Source: Candidatus Gastranaerophilales bacterium (lineage in GTDB: Bacteria > Cyanobacteriota > Vampirovibrionia > Gastranaerophilales > Gastranaerophilaceae). From it: DNA of 56,386 bases. The position numbers and the translations under genes were made by a program. Of this stretch, positions 26,185-34,462 are shown piece by piece (the first letter of the stretch is position 1; each line of letters begins with the position of its first letter). The notes under the pieces were generated by a model. The model had not been told where the DNA came from, ran no database searches, and saw only the letters and a list, made by a program, of their open reading frames with translations. The stretch spans positions 1 through 56,386 of the forward strand of contig CALVAO010000014.1 of NCBI GenBank assembly GCA_944325515.1, read 5' to 3'.

Positions 26185-27124
26185 CTTCTGCCTCATACTC
26201 ATCCAGTAATTCCTGCGCCTCCTGTTTTAAAAACCGGCAATATGACGGCAATGAAATAATCTCGTCAAGAATATCACGCCCGCGCATGTTATAAAGAGCG
26301 GTTAAAGCATTTCTTTTAACTTCTTCATCAGAATCATCCAGTGCTGTCTTTATTAATTCATAAGCTTCTTCATACTCACTGTTCATAAGCGCTTCTATAG
26401 CACTTATTCTCACAATAGGCGAGGAATCCATTAACGAATCTTTCAGAACTTTTAACACCCTAAGATTATTAGTATTAAGCCGTCCCAGAGCTTCTACAAT
26501 TTTTTCCTTTAAAAACGAAAATTTATCCCACAAATTTTGTTTTTTTTCCATAATTGCCACAAGAGGGTCAATAGCGCTTGTATCTCCTAGAAGACCAAGA
26601 GCAAATGTGGCAGATTCTTTGACGTAGACCGATTTTTCATCTTCATCATTTACAACATCAATTAAAGGTTTTACGGCATATCTGTCACCGATACGTCCGA
26701 GAGCGTCTGCACAGGCAAGCCGAACTTTATAATTTTCGTTTTTATTATTCAAACAATATAGCAAAGCGCCTACTGTAGAGGTGTCTTTGTAATTAGAAAT
26801 AGCCTTAGCGCACATTGCTCTAATGGATATTAAATTATCAGCATCATCACATATTGAAAATTTTAGCAGCAAAATTTCCAGCAAAGACGACAAAATAGAA
26901 GGGGCTTTGTAATCTTCTGTCATAGGAATAAAATTAATTAAAATATCATAATCTTTAACATTATTAAGAATATAATTATATATTTCAATAATCTCTTCTT
27001 TTGTATAAAATTCTGCCAGATTAGCAATATTTTTAATTACACTTTGTGGTGCTTCACGCCCCAGCCCGCATTCTTCCAATATAACACTAAAATCTAACAC
27101 CTTATTCACCACAAGATTTAACAT
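26177..27124 (-). CDS. HEAT-repeat protein
   Basis: A protein of about 315 residues with at least five HEAT-like repeats (VRLACADALGRIGDRYAVKPLIDVV, VKESATFALGLLGDTSAIDPLVAIM, VRISAIEALMNSEYEEAYELI, VKRNALTALYNMRGRDILDEI). These resemble the PBS-lyase HEAT family known from cyanobacterial bilin lyases, but no bilin pathway gene is visible. It is probably a protein-interaction scaffold. No convincing ribosome site precedes either the ATG at 27124 or an upstream TTG at 27148, so the start is uncertain. It overlaps queC by 8 nt and heads the operon. Confidence 0.8.
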   Translation of the reverse strand: MLNLVVNKVLDFSVILEECGLGREAPQSVIKNIANLAEFYTKEEIIEIYNYILNNVKDYDILINFIPMTEDYKAPSILSSLLEILLLKFSICDDADNLISIRAMCAKAISNYKDTSTVGALLYCLNNKNENYKVRLACADALGRIGDRYAVKPLIDVVNDEDEKSVYVKESATFALGLLGDTSAIDPLVAIMEKKQNLWDKFSFLKEKIVEALGRLNTNNLRVLKVLKDSLMDSSPIVRISAIEALMNSEYEEAYELIKTALDDSDEEVKRNALTALYNMRGRDILDEIISLPSYCRFLKQEAQELLDEYEAEDE

Positions 27125-27240
27125 ACTATAAAAAACTTTATTTAGCAATAATATTAAAGGTTTCGGATTATATTGCTTTATTTATTTCTTAACATTTCTT
27201 TACATTTTATTCTAAAAAGGCAATTTTTTTAAAATGAAAT

Positions 27241-27258
27241 ACTTTATATATACATAAG
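27241..27258 (+). promoter_or_regulatory. Weak third copy of the shared -10-type block
   Basis: ACTTTATATATACATAAG lies 21 nt before the ATG of the 67-aa gene. It resembles the third block of copies A and B with one deletion and two substitutions. The two upstream blocks are not recognisable here. Confidence 0.35.
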
Positions 27259-27278
27259 AAGTTTAAAAGGATGAAATA

Positions 27279-27482
27279 ATGAAAGAAGAAGAATTAAATG
27301 CAACAATGTCAGTTATAGCAGATCCAATAAACAATGTATATAAATTGGAATCACGCTCAGATATAGAAGAAATCCAACGTATTTGCAGAATTTTTGCAAT
27401 TGCCGAAAAACAGGCTAATAAGCATAAAATGCTTTCAATAAAGAATTTGGCAACATTTAGGCTTGTTTTAAGTAATAACTAA
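27279..27482 (+). CDS. Small protein of unknown function
   Basis: A 67-residue protein that I do not recognise. It is polar and probably helical (RSDIEEIQRICRIFAIAEKQANKHKM), with one cysteine and no signal peptide. AAAAGGATG lies shortly before the ATG, and an intrinsic terminator follows about 20 nt after the stop, so it is a single-gene unit. It sits next to another small orphan gene, and the upstream region shares the last promoter-like block. Coding is supported by ribosome site and terminator only. Confidence 0.6.
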   Translation: MKEEELNATMSVIADPINNVYKLESRSDIEEIQRICRIFAIAEKQANKHKMLSIKNLATFRLVLSNN

Positions 27483-27500
27483 ATTTATTCAATATAGATA

Positions 27501-27530
27501 AAAATTAGGGTTTAAAAACCTAATTTTTTT
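27501..27530 (+). terminator. Intrinsic terminator after the 67-aa gene
   Basis: The arms AAAATTAGG (27501-27509) and CCTAATTTT (27519-27527) are exact complements with a 9-nt loop, and T residues continue to 27530. Confidence 0.8.
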
Positions 27531-27557
27531 GCACGCATTTTGCATGCATTTTGTAAA

Positions 27558-27624
27558 GTTTTGTAACAAATATATAAATTTGTGAAATTTCCTAAATTAA
27601 AAAAACTTTTTATATATGTAAGAT
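27558..27624 (+). promoter_or_regulatory. Three-block upstream element, copy B
   Basis: GTTTTGTAACAAA at 27558, TTTGTGAAAT at 27579 and ACTTTTTATATATGTAAGAT at 27605-27624 repeat the blocks and the exact 21- and 26-nt offsets of copy A. The sequence between the blocks differs. It ends 20 nt before the ATG of the 147-aa gene. Confidence 0.65.
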
Positions 27625-27643
27625 ATAAAAAAGGTATAAGAAG

Positions 27644-28087
27644 ATGGCAAACACAGCAGCTTTATTAGGAAATTTATTAAACACTAACGCAGACATTAAC
27701 TATTATACCCAGCAGTCTATTTATTGGAATGCTAAGTATGAAGCTAACCATGCTAAGTTAGAAAAACAAGTTAAATATGAAGAAAAATGGGAAAGCGCCT
27801 TTGACTCAGCTATTGATAACACAAAAGATATTAGTGCATACATAAACGGTACCAAGATGGTTATTAAAGAAGGCAATACAAACGAAATGCTTGCAGATCA
27901 ATATGCACATGCAAAAGTTGACCAATATAATGAAGAATTATCATTAGAACTTGCTGACTTAGATATGGAATATGATACTATGAAAACAATGTACGATACA
28001 ATGCTTGAAGAATTAAGAGCACAGCAGGAATCCGAAAAGACTGCTACTTCTACAGCTGCTCAAGACACAGGCTTATTACAAGCATAA
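27644..28087 (+). CDS. Small coiled-coil protein of unknown function
   Basis: A 147-residue protein that I do not recognise. It is predominantly helical with charged heptad-like stretches (YEANHAKLEKQVKYEEKWESAF; LSLELADLDMEYDTMKTMYDTMLEELRAQQE), and it has small-residue N- and C-termini (MANTAALLGNLLNTNAD; TSTAAQDTGLLQA). There is no signal peptide, cysteine or membrane segment. The shape recalls export-apparatus helper or secreted filament proteins, but there is no specific match. AAGGTATAAGAAG precedes the ATG. The upstream element is shared with the 98-aa gene at 7780. It converges with folD. Confidence 0.7.
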   Translation: MANTAALLGNLLNTNADINYYTQQSIYWNAKYEANHAKLEKQVKYEEKWESAFDSAIDNTKDISAYINGTKMVIKEGNTNEMLADQYAHAKVDQYNEELSLELADLDMEYDTMKTMYDTMLEELRAQQESEKTATSTAAQDTGLLQA

Positions 28088-28117
28088 GGGTAAATGATGG
28101 AGTCATATATTCCTTCA

Positions 28118-28936
28118 TCAATAAACCTTTGAAGCATTGTACATTAAAGAAGCTATGGTCATTGGACCAACACCGCCGGGTACAGGCGATATATACCCGC
28201 AAGACGGAGATACAAAATCGAAATCAACATCTCCTGTCAATTTACCGTTGCTATCGCGAAAAATACCGACATCAACGACACAAGAATTATTCCTAACCAT
28301 CTTACATCTTACAATTTTTTTACCAACCGCAGATATTAAGATATCAGCGGTTTTTATTTTATCTTCTATCCCCTTTGAGAAAGAATGACAAATAGTGACC
28401 GTAGCATTTCTTTTAAGCAGCATTTGTGCCATCGGTTTACCTACTATATTAGAGCGTCCTATTATTACAGCATCAGCACCTTCTATTGGAATATTATACT
28501 CATCAAGAAGCATTATTACACCCTGAGGAGTTGCAGGATAATAATATGGCTCTAAACCAATTGCCAAACGTCCTACATTTTCCGGTGTAAAACCATCAAC
28601 ATCTTTTTGGGGAGAAATCGATTCAACAACCTTATTCTTATCAATATGTGCAGGTAGTGGCAGCTGGACAAGAATACCTGTTACCTCTTTATCATTATTT
28701 AAATCATTTATTATAGATAACAATTCTTTCTCTGATGTTTTTTTAGGGAGTTCTATTATAGTTGATTTTATCCCGACTTTATCTGCCGCTTTCTTCTTAT
28801 TGTTCACATATATTTTACTCGCAGCGTCATCACCTATTAAAACTACAACCAGATGAGGCTTTTTAGACAATTTTGAAACATTGTTTCTTACATCATCTAA
28901 TATTTTTAATGACAAAGCTTTTCCATCTAATATCAC
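28118..28936 (-). CDS. folD: Methylene-THF dehydrogenase / methenyl-THF cyclohydrolase FolD
   Basis: Interconverts 5,10-methylene-THF and 10-formyl-THF, linking the methylene group made by glycine cleavage to purine synthesis. At 272 residues it is near the usual 280. Motifs include YVNNKKKAADKVGI (catalytic Lys region), GILVQLPLPAHI, KDVDGFTPENVGRL, VIIGRSNIVGKPMAQMLL (NADP-binding) and PVPGGVGPMTIASLM. Its start overlaps the last base of the upstream CooC/MinD-like gene, so both are co-translated. Confidence 0.96.
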   Translation of the reverse strand: MILDGKALSLKILDDVRNNVSKLSKKPHLVVVLIGDDAASKIYVNNKKKAADKVGIKSTIIELPKKTSEKELLSIINDLNNDKEVTGILVQLPLPAHIDKNKVVESISPQKDVDGFTPENVGRLAIGLEPYYYPATPQGVIMLLDEYNIPIEGADAVIIGRSNIVGKPMAQMLLKRNATVTICHSFSKGIEDKIKTADILISAVGKKIVRCKMVRNNSCVVDVGIFRDSNGKLTGDVDFDFVSPSCGYISPVPGGVGPMTIASLMYNASKVY

Positions 28937-29688
28937 TAGCGATTCTCCTGTGGTAAATTTAATCTGAAATAAAACTGTTTGACAGCATCATTAACAATTT
29001 GTGATGATCTGTCGAGCGGACCAGAAGCCAGTTCATTAGTAAAAGGAATAGTACCTAAAACATCTACATCAGCATTTTTGAGTTCTTCTGCAATTAAGTT
29101 TATATTTTCATCCTTAACCTTATTTATTATAACGCCCATTTGTCCGCCCGCTGCATATTTTGCAGAAAACTCTGTTATTCTTTTGGCTAGATGGAGCGAA
29201 TCAATTGTCGGATTTGCAATAACTAATGTCAAATCAATGTCAGTATCTACTAATTGATTGAGATATTTTAAATCGAATTCACAATCAAACAGAACAAAAT
29301 CATATCTTTCAATCAATTTTTGACAGGCATCATTAATTTGTCCGGTTATAGGACATCTGCAGTCTTTTGCACCTACAAACCAGGACACAATAATATCAAC
29401 ATTGTCATTTAAATTTACCAGAATATCTTCTATTGCCCATTCAACATACTCGTGTTTAGTCATACCCTGCGGAATACCGGTTTTATATTCGTGTTTACCG
29501 CTCCTTATACCATAGATTGTATTTCTAATATCCAACCCGAAAGAGTGTCCAAGTTCTCCTGTTAAATCATTATCAAAAAGCAATATCGACTTATCCGGAA
29601 AATTTTCTTGTATTATATTTAAAAACGCTTTAGTAATTGTAGTTTTACCATTACCGCTTTTTCCTGTAATTGCAATTTTTATACTCAA
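28936..29688 (-). CDS. CooC/MinD-family P-loop ATPase
   Basis: A 250-residue cytoplasmic ATPase of the deviant Walker A (SIMIBI) class. The motif GKSGNGKTT at residues 8-16 includes the signature lysine, and FVLFDCEFD is the Walker B region. The closest family by feel is CooC, which matures carbon monoxide dehydrogenase, or a nickel/iron-sulfur insertion ATPase. No CODH gene is in the window. The start is a TTG at 29688 with AGAGG about 11 nt upstream. The overlap with folD suggests a link to one-carbon metabolism. Confidence 0.7.
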   Translation of the reverse strand: MSIKIAITGKSGNGKTTITKAFLNIIQENFPDKSILLFDNDLTGELGHSFGLDIRNTIYGIRSGKHEYKTGIPQGMTKHEYVEWAIEDILVNLNDNVDIIVSWFVGAKDCRCPITGQINDACQKLIERYDFVLFDCEFDLKYLNQLVDTDIDLTLVIANPTIDSLHLAKRITEFSAKYAAGGQMGVIINKVKDENINLIAEELKNADVDVLGTIPFTNELASGPLDRSSQIVNDAVKQFYFRLNLPQENR

Positions 29689-29851
29689 TATTCAAATACC
29701 TCTTTTTACTCATAATATCATAAAAACGGCGATTTCATACATGTCGCCATTTCCCAGAGTGGGGTGGGGAATTTAGAGCAGTCTGGTGCAGCTGTAACAG
29801 CCCCTTACGCTCTTTGGCGATTTTAATTTTGTAGTGATACTAAAATATAAT

Positions 29852-29886
29852 GCGCACTCCTTCCCTGGATGGAGAGCGGATTTGCA
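29852..29886. repeat. GC-rich intergenic repeat, partial copy R1
   Basis: GCGCACTCCTTCCCTGGATGG repeats the first part of the sequence at 30003-30022, but then diverges to GAGAGCGGATTTG. CTCC/GGAG-type pairing around CCCTGGATGG gives a small hairpin. Confidence 0.55.
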
Positions 29887-29917
29887 GACGGACGGGGGTA
29901 AAGGGGTAAATATATAA

Positions 29918-29975
29918 GTCTGGATAGCGAGCAGACGAAGCCGGCAAGACCGATTAGGTCTGAAGGCGATGCTCT
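29918..29975. other. GC-rich segment with small hairpins in the gene-free region
   Basis: Within 29689-30573 (no gene seen), this stretch is much richer in G and C than its surroundings. It has GTCTG/CAGAC (29918-29922 and 29932-29936) and GACC/GGTC (29948-29951 and 29957-29960) pairs. I cannot assign it to a known RNA family. The rest of the 885-bp stretch is AT-rich and holds the inverted repeat at 30007-30259. Confidence 0.3.
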
Positions 29976-30006
29976 GTGGTAGAATATTATGGAGTATTTA
30001 CACGCA

Positions 30007-30042
30007 CTCCTTCCCTGGATGGGGAAGGCTGGGATGGGGTGA
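30007..30042 (+). repeat. Left arm of 36-bp inverted repeat
   Basis: This 36-nt GC-rich arm begins CTCCTTCCCTGGATGGGG and ends GGGATGGGGTGA. Its exact reverse complement is at 30224-30259. The arm itself folds through CCTTCCC/GGGAAGG. The 181 bp between the arms are AT-rich and encode nothing that I recognise. Confidence 0.85.
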
Positions 30043-30223
30043 GACTCGGAGGTTTAAATTAGTTTAATTAATAAATATTTTAATATAAAAAAGTAGGTCA
30101 AGCATTGATTGACTATAACTTATTCGTAATATCTTAGGATTAGTTTATATTATAGAAATATTAATTTTATTTCAGCATGTGTTGATTGGACATATTAAAA
30201 GAACAAGCGCATTCTCGTTCTTA

Positions 30224-30259
30224 TCACCCCATCCCAGCCTTCCCCATCCAGGGAAGGAG
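30224..30259 (-). repeat. Right arm of 36-bp inverted repeat
   Basis: The exact reverse complement of 30007-30042, continuing to GATTGCGCGTG, which parallels the GCGCAC lead-in of the copies at 29852 and 30003. It is typical of dispersed intergenic REP-like sequence. Confidence 0.85.
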
Positions 30260-30527
30260 ATTGCGCGTGAAATCTTTGTGAGATTCCAATTTTTGTAGTA
30301 TTGCTTATATACCGTAAGTATTGTCTGGGGCTTTGATTATTCATAGAATTACTATCTTTCGCTGCTTGTTGCATTGGGGTGCTAAATTTTTACCGGACAG
30401 TTATGAAAGAAGACACTGGAAACAATTTTATTTTTAAATTGCGTTAAATATAAGGATAACACCATACAGTTCTACACCTGGAAATCATTAACTCATTTAA
30501 TAAAGCTTAATTCTAATAAATAAAAAA

Positions 30528-30553
30528 ATGGCACGGATTAAAATCCGTGCCAT
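30528..30553 (-). terminator. Intrinsic terminator of rpoB-rpoC1-rpoC2
   Basis: On the minus strand ATGGCACGGATT pairs exactly with AATCCGTGCCAT and is followed by TTTTTTTATTT. It lies 21 nt past the rpoC2 stop. Confidence 0.9.
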
Positions 30554-30573
30554 AATATATGTCTCCCTTAATA

Positions 30574-33500
30574 TTATTCTTTTTCAGTACTGTCTGTACC
30601 TGCTGTCAACTCCGGCGCCCCAAACATACCTTCAATTTCTTCTAATATTGCAGAAGGTTTTCTTGCTTGATTGCGCTGTGCAGCTCTTTTCTGTGCTTCT
30701 TTATCACGTTCTTCACTTGCACAAGAAAGATGATAGAAACCAGTACCAGCCGGTATCAGACGACCAATGATAACGTTTTCTTTCAAACCACGCAACAGGT
30801 CTTTCTTGCCTTCGACAGCGGCTTCGGTAAGAATTCTTGTTGTTTCCTGGAATGAAGCAGCTGAGATAAAGCTTTCTGTATTCAATGAAGCTTTTGTTAT
30901 ACCCAATAACATGTATTCACAAGTAGCTTCTTGACCTTCATGCTCTTTTACAGCTTTATTTTCATTCTCAAAAGTTTGAACTTCTACCAGTTCACCAGGC
31001 AGTAAGTTTGTATCACCAGGATCAACAACTCTTACTTTCTTTGTCATCTGACGTACAATGATTTCAATATGTTTATCAGCAATTTCTACACCTTGTGAAC
31101 GATAAACACGCTGAACTTCATCTACCAGATATTGCTGTGCTTCTTCCGGTCCGCAAAGTCTAATTACATCATGCGGATTCAAAGGACCACTCGTTAAAGG
31201 CTGACCTTTTTTGATTTTTTGTTTATTTTGAACAACGATGCTTGCATCTATTGCAAACTTGATTTCAGTTCTGCTGCCACTATCACTTACTAGGAATAAG
31301 CGCGGGACATCATCTTCTATTTCGATTTCAGCAACACCGTCAGTTTCTGCCAATATTGCACAATCTTTCGGTTTTCTTGCTTCAAGAAGCTCCTCAACTC
31401 TCGGAAGACCTTGAACAATATCACCAGTTTTTTCTCTTTCAAATACCAGTGTTGCCAGCATATCACCCCTAAGAACAAGAGAACCTTCTTCTACCTGCAA
31501 CATTGTTCCGGGACTAATTAAGTAAGGACGTCCGTTTCTAATAGTAACCGACTTTGAATCAACAGCAACAATTTTACCGGATACCGTTGCTACTTCTCCA
31601 GAATCAGCAAGAACACTGTCTAACTTGATAAAATCACCTTTTTTAACTGATGGTTTTGATTTTGTTTCAATAACAGTTTCAAAATTACTGCAGTTTAAAA
31701 GCAATCTTCTTGACTCATTGAGTTCTCCTTTTATAGAAGCTACACCGTCATTCAAAGCTAAAACTTCTGTTTTTGCTATCGGAGTTTTCGGATCAATTAC
31801 TTGACCGTTATCAACTAAAAGTTCTGTCTGGAGAGAATCATTCATCTTAGAATTACCTTCTAATTCACGACGAACAATTAAGGTTTCAAGAACAACAATC
31901 TTGAGTTCACCCTTATCATCAAGTTCTACCAAACCTTTTAGGTGAGACAGGTATCCTTGCATTTGAAGCACAAGACTTGTTCTGGTAAGAGTTGCCCCAT
32001 CCAGATTTCTTACTCTTGCACCATCTTTGTACTGTAATTGTGTTACAGGAACAATATTGATAAGTTCATCCGTTGTATTAAACTCAATAGAAACTTCTTT
32101 TGGTTCTATATACATCGGTTGAACAGGTCTTACAAGAATTTGAACCGGTTTGTCTTCTAAAGATTCTTCTTCTAATGAAGAAGTATCAATTTCTTCATCC
32201 AGATCATCTATATCCAAATCATCAAAGACTGTTTCCATAATTGTAACAATAGAAGTTTCTTTTGCCTTTATACCTTTAGCTATAGCAGTACCGGCTTCAA
32301 CAACAGCACCTTCTTCAACCTTTAATTCAGAAACACTAGGCAATGTATGAATTTCTCCAGGTCTTATTGTTACTTCGTGTATTACTTCGTTAAATTCTTT
32401 AAATTCAACGATACCATCGATATGGCAATATACATCTTTTACAACCTCTGTACCAGCTGTAACGAAAGTACCATTGTCAACCATTTTCAGAGAAGAATCT
32501 TTATTAATTTGATGTACTTCTTCCGGAACAAAAACTATATTACCAGGTTTTGTTACAATCTGATTATCATCAACTTCTATATCCACATATTTAATCTCAC
32601 CGGAAGAAGAAACTGAGCACTCATCATCAATTAACTCAGCAATAATCATACCGTTTTCAACCGTTGTATCAATAGGAGCTTTAACTATATATTTTTCACC
32701 GGTTTTCTTAACCGTCCACAATTGTTCTTTCTTTGTTTGTTCAAATGTAGCGTTTGCCGGATTCAAAGACGCTATTACAATCGTAATTTCTTTACCTTGA
32801 ACGATTTTGTTAATCTTATTCTTGCCGGACTTAACTGTTTCTACAATTAAATCTTCTGAATAACGGACTTCCCCGCCGTGTTCAGATATCATAATGGTTT
32901 CAGCCAGCTTATCACCGGCTTTCACTTTTTGTTCATCACTTACAAGAACTTTTGAACCGCCAGGCAAATTATAAACATCACCGCCAATAATCCAAACAAT
33001 ACCGTTTTTGTTTGCAGTTCTTGAAATATTACCCTGTCTGTCTTTCTTTTCATCTGCTACAAAGTCTTCAAATAGAACAACACCAGACATATCGGCATTA
33101 ATATCTTTTGTAGCTTTTTCTGTAAGACGACCGCTGTCATTTGAGTTCGGTTTATATTCAGCAAGCTTGAAGTTCTTATCAATCTTCATACCGTCTTCAA
33201 AGAAAACTGTAGCACCTGCTGGAATATGATAAGAAGCAGATTTCTTACCGTTAGATACTTCAATATCAGCTTCATAAATAGAAACTCTTACAACATCACC
33301 ATGTCTGGTTCTAAGTTCACGAGTTTTGATTTTTGAAGAAACTGTACCCGCTTCATTAGCATGAATTTCTCTGGTAGCTTCTTTTACTCCGACAGCACCA
33401 CCAGTGTGGAAAGTTCTCATTGTCAACTGCGTACCTGGTTCACCAATTGATTGAGCTGCTATAATACCAATAGCTTCACCCACATCAACCAATTTCTGTG

Positions 33501-34437
33501 TTGTCATTGCCCAGCCGTAACATTTCTGGCATACTCCATATTCCAAACCACAGGTTAAACCGGAACGAACCTTTAATTCTTGAAGATTTAAGTGAGAAAT
33601 TTTCTTAATATCTTTTCTATCTAAAGTCGTATTCTTAGCAACAAGAAGAGTAGTGCCGTCTTCATCAAAGATATCTTGAGCAACAGTTCTTCCCAACAGT
33701 CTGTCAATCAACGGAACAATAACATTGTCACCATCACATATTGGTTTCATATTGATATATTTATCCGTACCACAGTCTGTATCTCTAATAATTACATCTT
33801 GCGCAACATCTACCAGACGTCTTGTCAAATATCCAGAGTCTGCTGTTTTAAGAGCTGTATCTACAAGCCCTTTTCTTGCACCGTAAGATGAAATAATGTA
33901 TTCGGTAACTGATAAACCTTCTTTAAAGTTAGATGTAATCGGCAAGTCGATAATTTGCCCCTGCGCATCTGCCATCAGACCTCTCATACCAACTAACTGT
34001 GATACTTGAGATAAGTTACCTCTTGCACCAGAGAATGCCATCATATAAACAGGATTTAATTTATCAAAGTTTTCAACAACCTGTTCTGTCAACTTTGCTG
34101 TAGTTTCAGACCATGTATCAATAACCTTTGTATAACGTTCTACCTCTGTAATTTCACCTTTTAAATATCTATTAGTCGATTTTTCAATTTCAGCTTCAGC
34201 CTCTTTTAATAATTCTTTTTTAGATTCCGGAACTGAAAGGTCTGCTATTGAAATTGTAACACCGGATTTTGTTGCATATTTATACCCTAAGTTTTTTAGA
34301 GTATTCGCAAGTTCTGCTGTTTTAGCTCCGCCGTATTCAAGATACATTTGAGAAAGAAGCTTTTTCAAACCGCCTTTATCCATTTGTTTATTAATAAACG
34401 CCGGAGTTTGTTTTGCGTGTGTATAAGTATTTTCCAT
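30574..34437 (-). CDS. rpoC2: RNA polymerase subunit beta' (C-terminal part), RpoC2
   Basis: The C-terminal portion of the largest RNA polymerase subunit, 1287 residues. It begins with the cyanobacterial-type RpoC2 opening (DKGGLKKLLSQMYLEYGGAK, YATKSGVTISIADL). The bridge-helix/trigger-loop start ESIGEPGTQLTMRTFHTGGA lies near residue 340, and the second half of the trigger region, GLPRVEELLEARKPK, near residue 1010. The roughly 650 residues between them are repeated beta-barrel-like segments, matching the large SI3 insertion of cyanobacterial RpoC2. The start has AAAGGAAAT upstream. The gene lies 25 nt after rpoC1, and the separation is a genuine stop plus new ribosome site. Confidence 0.96.
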   Translation of the reverse strand: MENTYTHAKQTPAFINKQMDKGGLKKLLSQMYLEYGGAKTAELANTLKNLGYKYATKSGVTISIADLSVPESKKELLKEAEAEIEKSTNRYLKGEITEVERYTKVIDTWSETTAKLTEQVVENFDKLNPVYMMAFSGARGNLSQVSQLVGMRGLMADAQGQIIDLPITSNFKEGLSVTEYIISSYGARKGLVDTALKTADSGYLTRRLVDVAQDVIIRDTDCGTDKYINMKPICDGDNVIVPLIDRLLGRTVAQDIFDEDGTTLLVAKNTTLDRKDIKKISHLNLQELKVRSGLTCGLEYGVCQKCYGWAMTTQKLVDVGEAIGIIAAQSIGEPGTQLTMRTFHTGGAVGVKEATREIHANEAGTVSSKIKTRELRTRHGDVVRVSIYEADIEVSNGKKSASYHIPAGATVFFEDGMKIDKNFKLAEYKPNSNDSGRLTEKATKDINADMSGVVLFEDFVADEKKDRQGNISRTANKNGIVWIIGGDVYNLPGGSKVLVSDEQKVKAGDKLAETIMISEHGGEVRYSEDLIVETVKSGKNKINKIVQGKEITIVIASLNPANATFEQTKKEQLWTVKKTGEKYIVKAPIDTTVENGMIIAELIDDECSVSSSGEIKYVDIEVDDNQIVTKPGNIVFVPEEVHQINKDSSLKMVDNGTFVTAGTEVVKDVYCHIDGIVEFKEFNEVIHEVTIRPGEIHTLPSVSELKVEEGAVVEAGTAIAKGIKAKETSIVTIMETVFDDLDIDDLDEEIDTSSLEEESLEDKPVQILVRPVQPMYIEPKEVSIEFNTTDELINIVPVTQLQYKDGARVRNLDGATLTRTSLVLQMQGYLSHLKGLVELDDKGELKIVVLETLIVRRELEGNSKMNDSLQTELLVDNGQVIDPKTPIAKTEVLALNDGVASIKGELNESRRLLLNCSNFETVIETKSKPSVKKGDFIKLDSVLADSGEVATVSGKIVAVDSKSVTIRNGRPYLISPGTMLQVEEGSLVLRGDMLATLVFEREKTGDIVQGLPRVEELLEARKPKDCAILAETDGVAEIEIEDDVPRLFLVSDSGSRTEIKFAIDASIVVQNKQKIKKGQPLTSGPLNPHDVIRLCGPEEAQQYLVDEVQRVYRSQGVEIADKHIEIIVRQMTKKVRVVDPGDTNLLPGELVEVQTFENENKAVKEHEGQEATCEYMLLGITKASLNTESFISAASFQETTRILTEAAVEGKKDLLRGLKENVIIGRLIPAGTGFYHLSCASEERDKEAQKRAAQRNQARKPSAILEEIEGMFGAPELTAGTDSTEKE

Positions 34438-34462
34438 TTTATATTTCCTTTTATTCTTTTAC

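Noticed and set aside
29852-30264. CRISPR array
   Set aside because: Only three copies exist, in mixed orientation and with irregular spacing, and there are no cas genes.
30301-30520. Protein-coding gene in the gene-free stretch
   Set aside because: No open frame with a ribosome site or recognisable protein was found on either strand.
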